Below are positions 5,031 through 5,415 of a stretch of DNA of 5,415 bases, piece by piece. Source of the stretch: Bacteroidota bacterium. GTDB taxonomy: Bacteria > Bacteroidota > Bacteroidia > Bacteroidales > PUMT01. How positions within the stretch are numbered: the first letter of the stretch is position 1; the number at the start of each line of letters is the position of its first letter. Where the stretch lies: NCBI GenBank assembly GCA_003556985.1, contig PWPZ01000208.1:1-5415 (forward strand), in the 5' to 3' direction. The position numbers and the translations under genes are program-made. Under the pieces are notes generated by a model. It did not search any database and had not been told where the DNA came from. It saw nothing but the letters and a program-made list of their open reading frames with translations.

Positions 5031-5415
5031 ATGAAGCTTCAAGATATAGTCAACACGGTCAACGAGATGCTGGCAGGAGAGCGGCACACCTACTTGCAAC
5101 TCCGTAGACTCTTAGACAAAACTATAGATGATATCAACGCCCAGCTTAACAGTACCTACCCTGCGTTTTCCGACCTACCCGATGGTACCGCAGACTACGA
5201 CCTCCTCCCTGATCGGTACATCCGATCCGTAGTCTGCACTGGTACCGCATGGTACTACTTCACCCAGGATGAGGAAGGAATTGAAACCGCTCCTCAGTAT
5301 GGGATGATGTATGAACGGGGGCTCTTTCTGATGACCAGGGATTTCTTTAATGAAGTACCACCGGAGTACCAGCAGACTCATGTAACTCCGGTATACCCAG
5401 ATCACAGTACAGACC
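5031..5415 (+). CDS. Head-tail connector (adaptor) protein, N-terminal part
   Basis: The frame is open from ATG 5031 to the window end: 128 residues are visible and the stop lies beyond. A GAGGTGA site (5020-5026) matches the 3' half of the ideal Shine-Dalgarno sequence and stands at a normal distance. The visible part fits the helical adaptor proteins of tailed phages that form a ring beneath the portal and close the head for tail joining. It has an N-terminal helix (about 1-33), then a segment with Y-P-A-F-S-D-L-P (43-50), then L-P-D-R-Y-I-R-S-V-V-C-T-G-T-A-W-Y-Y (59-76). A D-E-E-G turn follows, then Q-Y-G-M-M-Y-E-R-G-L (89-99) in a second long helix. The LP..Y/acidic turn/Y...Y..GL arrangement is typical of gp6/gp15-type adaptors. 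Position after the capsid genes agrees. It is separated from them by a strong terminator. The exact subfamily cannot be named. Confidence 0.75.
   Translation, partial: MKLQDIVNTVNEMLAGERHTYLQLRRLLDKTIDDINAQLNSTYPAFSDLPDGTADYDLLPDRYIRSVVCTGTAWYYFTQDEEGIETAPQYGMMYERGLFLMTRDFFNEVPPEYQQTHVTPVYPDHSTD

Noticed and set aside
4857..5405. Minus-strand frames across the terminator and connector gene
   Set aside because: One crosses the strong terminator hairpin and both oppose well-supported + strand genes; no initiation signals are seen.
1..5415. tRNA genes, CRISPR arrays, insertion sequences, attachment sites
   Set aside because: I looked for cloverleaf-like structures, regularly spaced repeats, terminal inverted repeats with a transposase, and integrase-linked repeats, and found none. 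The window is almost fully covered by structural genes.

Overview
The window reads as part of the head-morphogenesis block of a tailed double-stranded DNA bacteriophage, or a prophage. All genes are on the + strand and closely packed. The host is probably a low-to-mid GC Gram-positive bacterium (Bacillota). The support for this is strong AGGAGG-type ribosome binding sites before nearly every gene, a TTG start backed by such a site, and a near-consensus vegetative (sigma-A type) promoter. No integrase, repressor or lysis gene is visible, so lifestyle and species cannot be told from this window.

Layout: (1) 1-176, the last 57 codons of an upstream gene, probably the large terminase subunit judged only by position. 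(2) 211-468, a small protein with one N-terminal membrane segment. (3) 461-2314, the portal protein, overlapping the previous gene by 8 bases. (4) 2315-2477, a regulatory gap with a hairpin and T-rich tract (likely terminator) whose right arm is also the -35 box of a strong promoter, followed by a leader of about 75 bases. (5) 2478-3350, an acidic coiled-coil scaffolding protein. (6) 3375-4604, the major capsid protein, resembling the N4-gp56 family. (7) 4622-4975, a small basic head-associated protein starting at TTG. (8) 4983-5013, a strong intrinsic terminator. (9) 5031 to the window end, the 5' part of a head-tail connector (adaptor) gene.

The genes fit one pathway. The scaffold directs the major capsid protein to assemble around the portal, the terminase pumps DNA through the portal, and the connector then joins the filled head to the tail. 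Scaffold, capsid and the 117-residue protein form a cassette with its own promoter, bounded by a terminator on each side. This would let the proteins needed in hundreds of copies be made in excess over portal and connector. No prohead protease gene lies between portal and scaffold.

I see no clearly new biological system here. The observations most worth a second look are the terminator/-35 overlap, the terminator-bounded capsid cassette, a shift in codon choice partway through the portal gene, an acidic insert in the capsid protein, and a short motif present near both ends of the scaffold.
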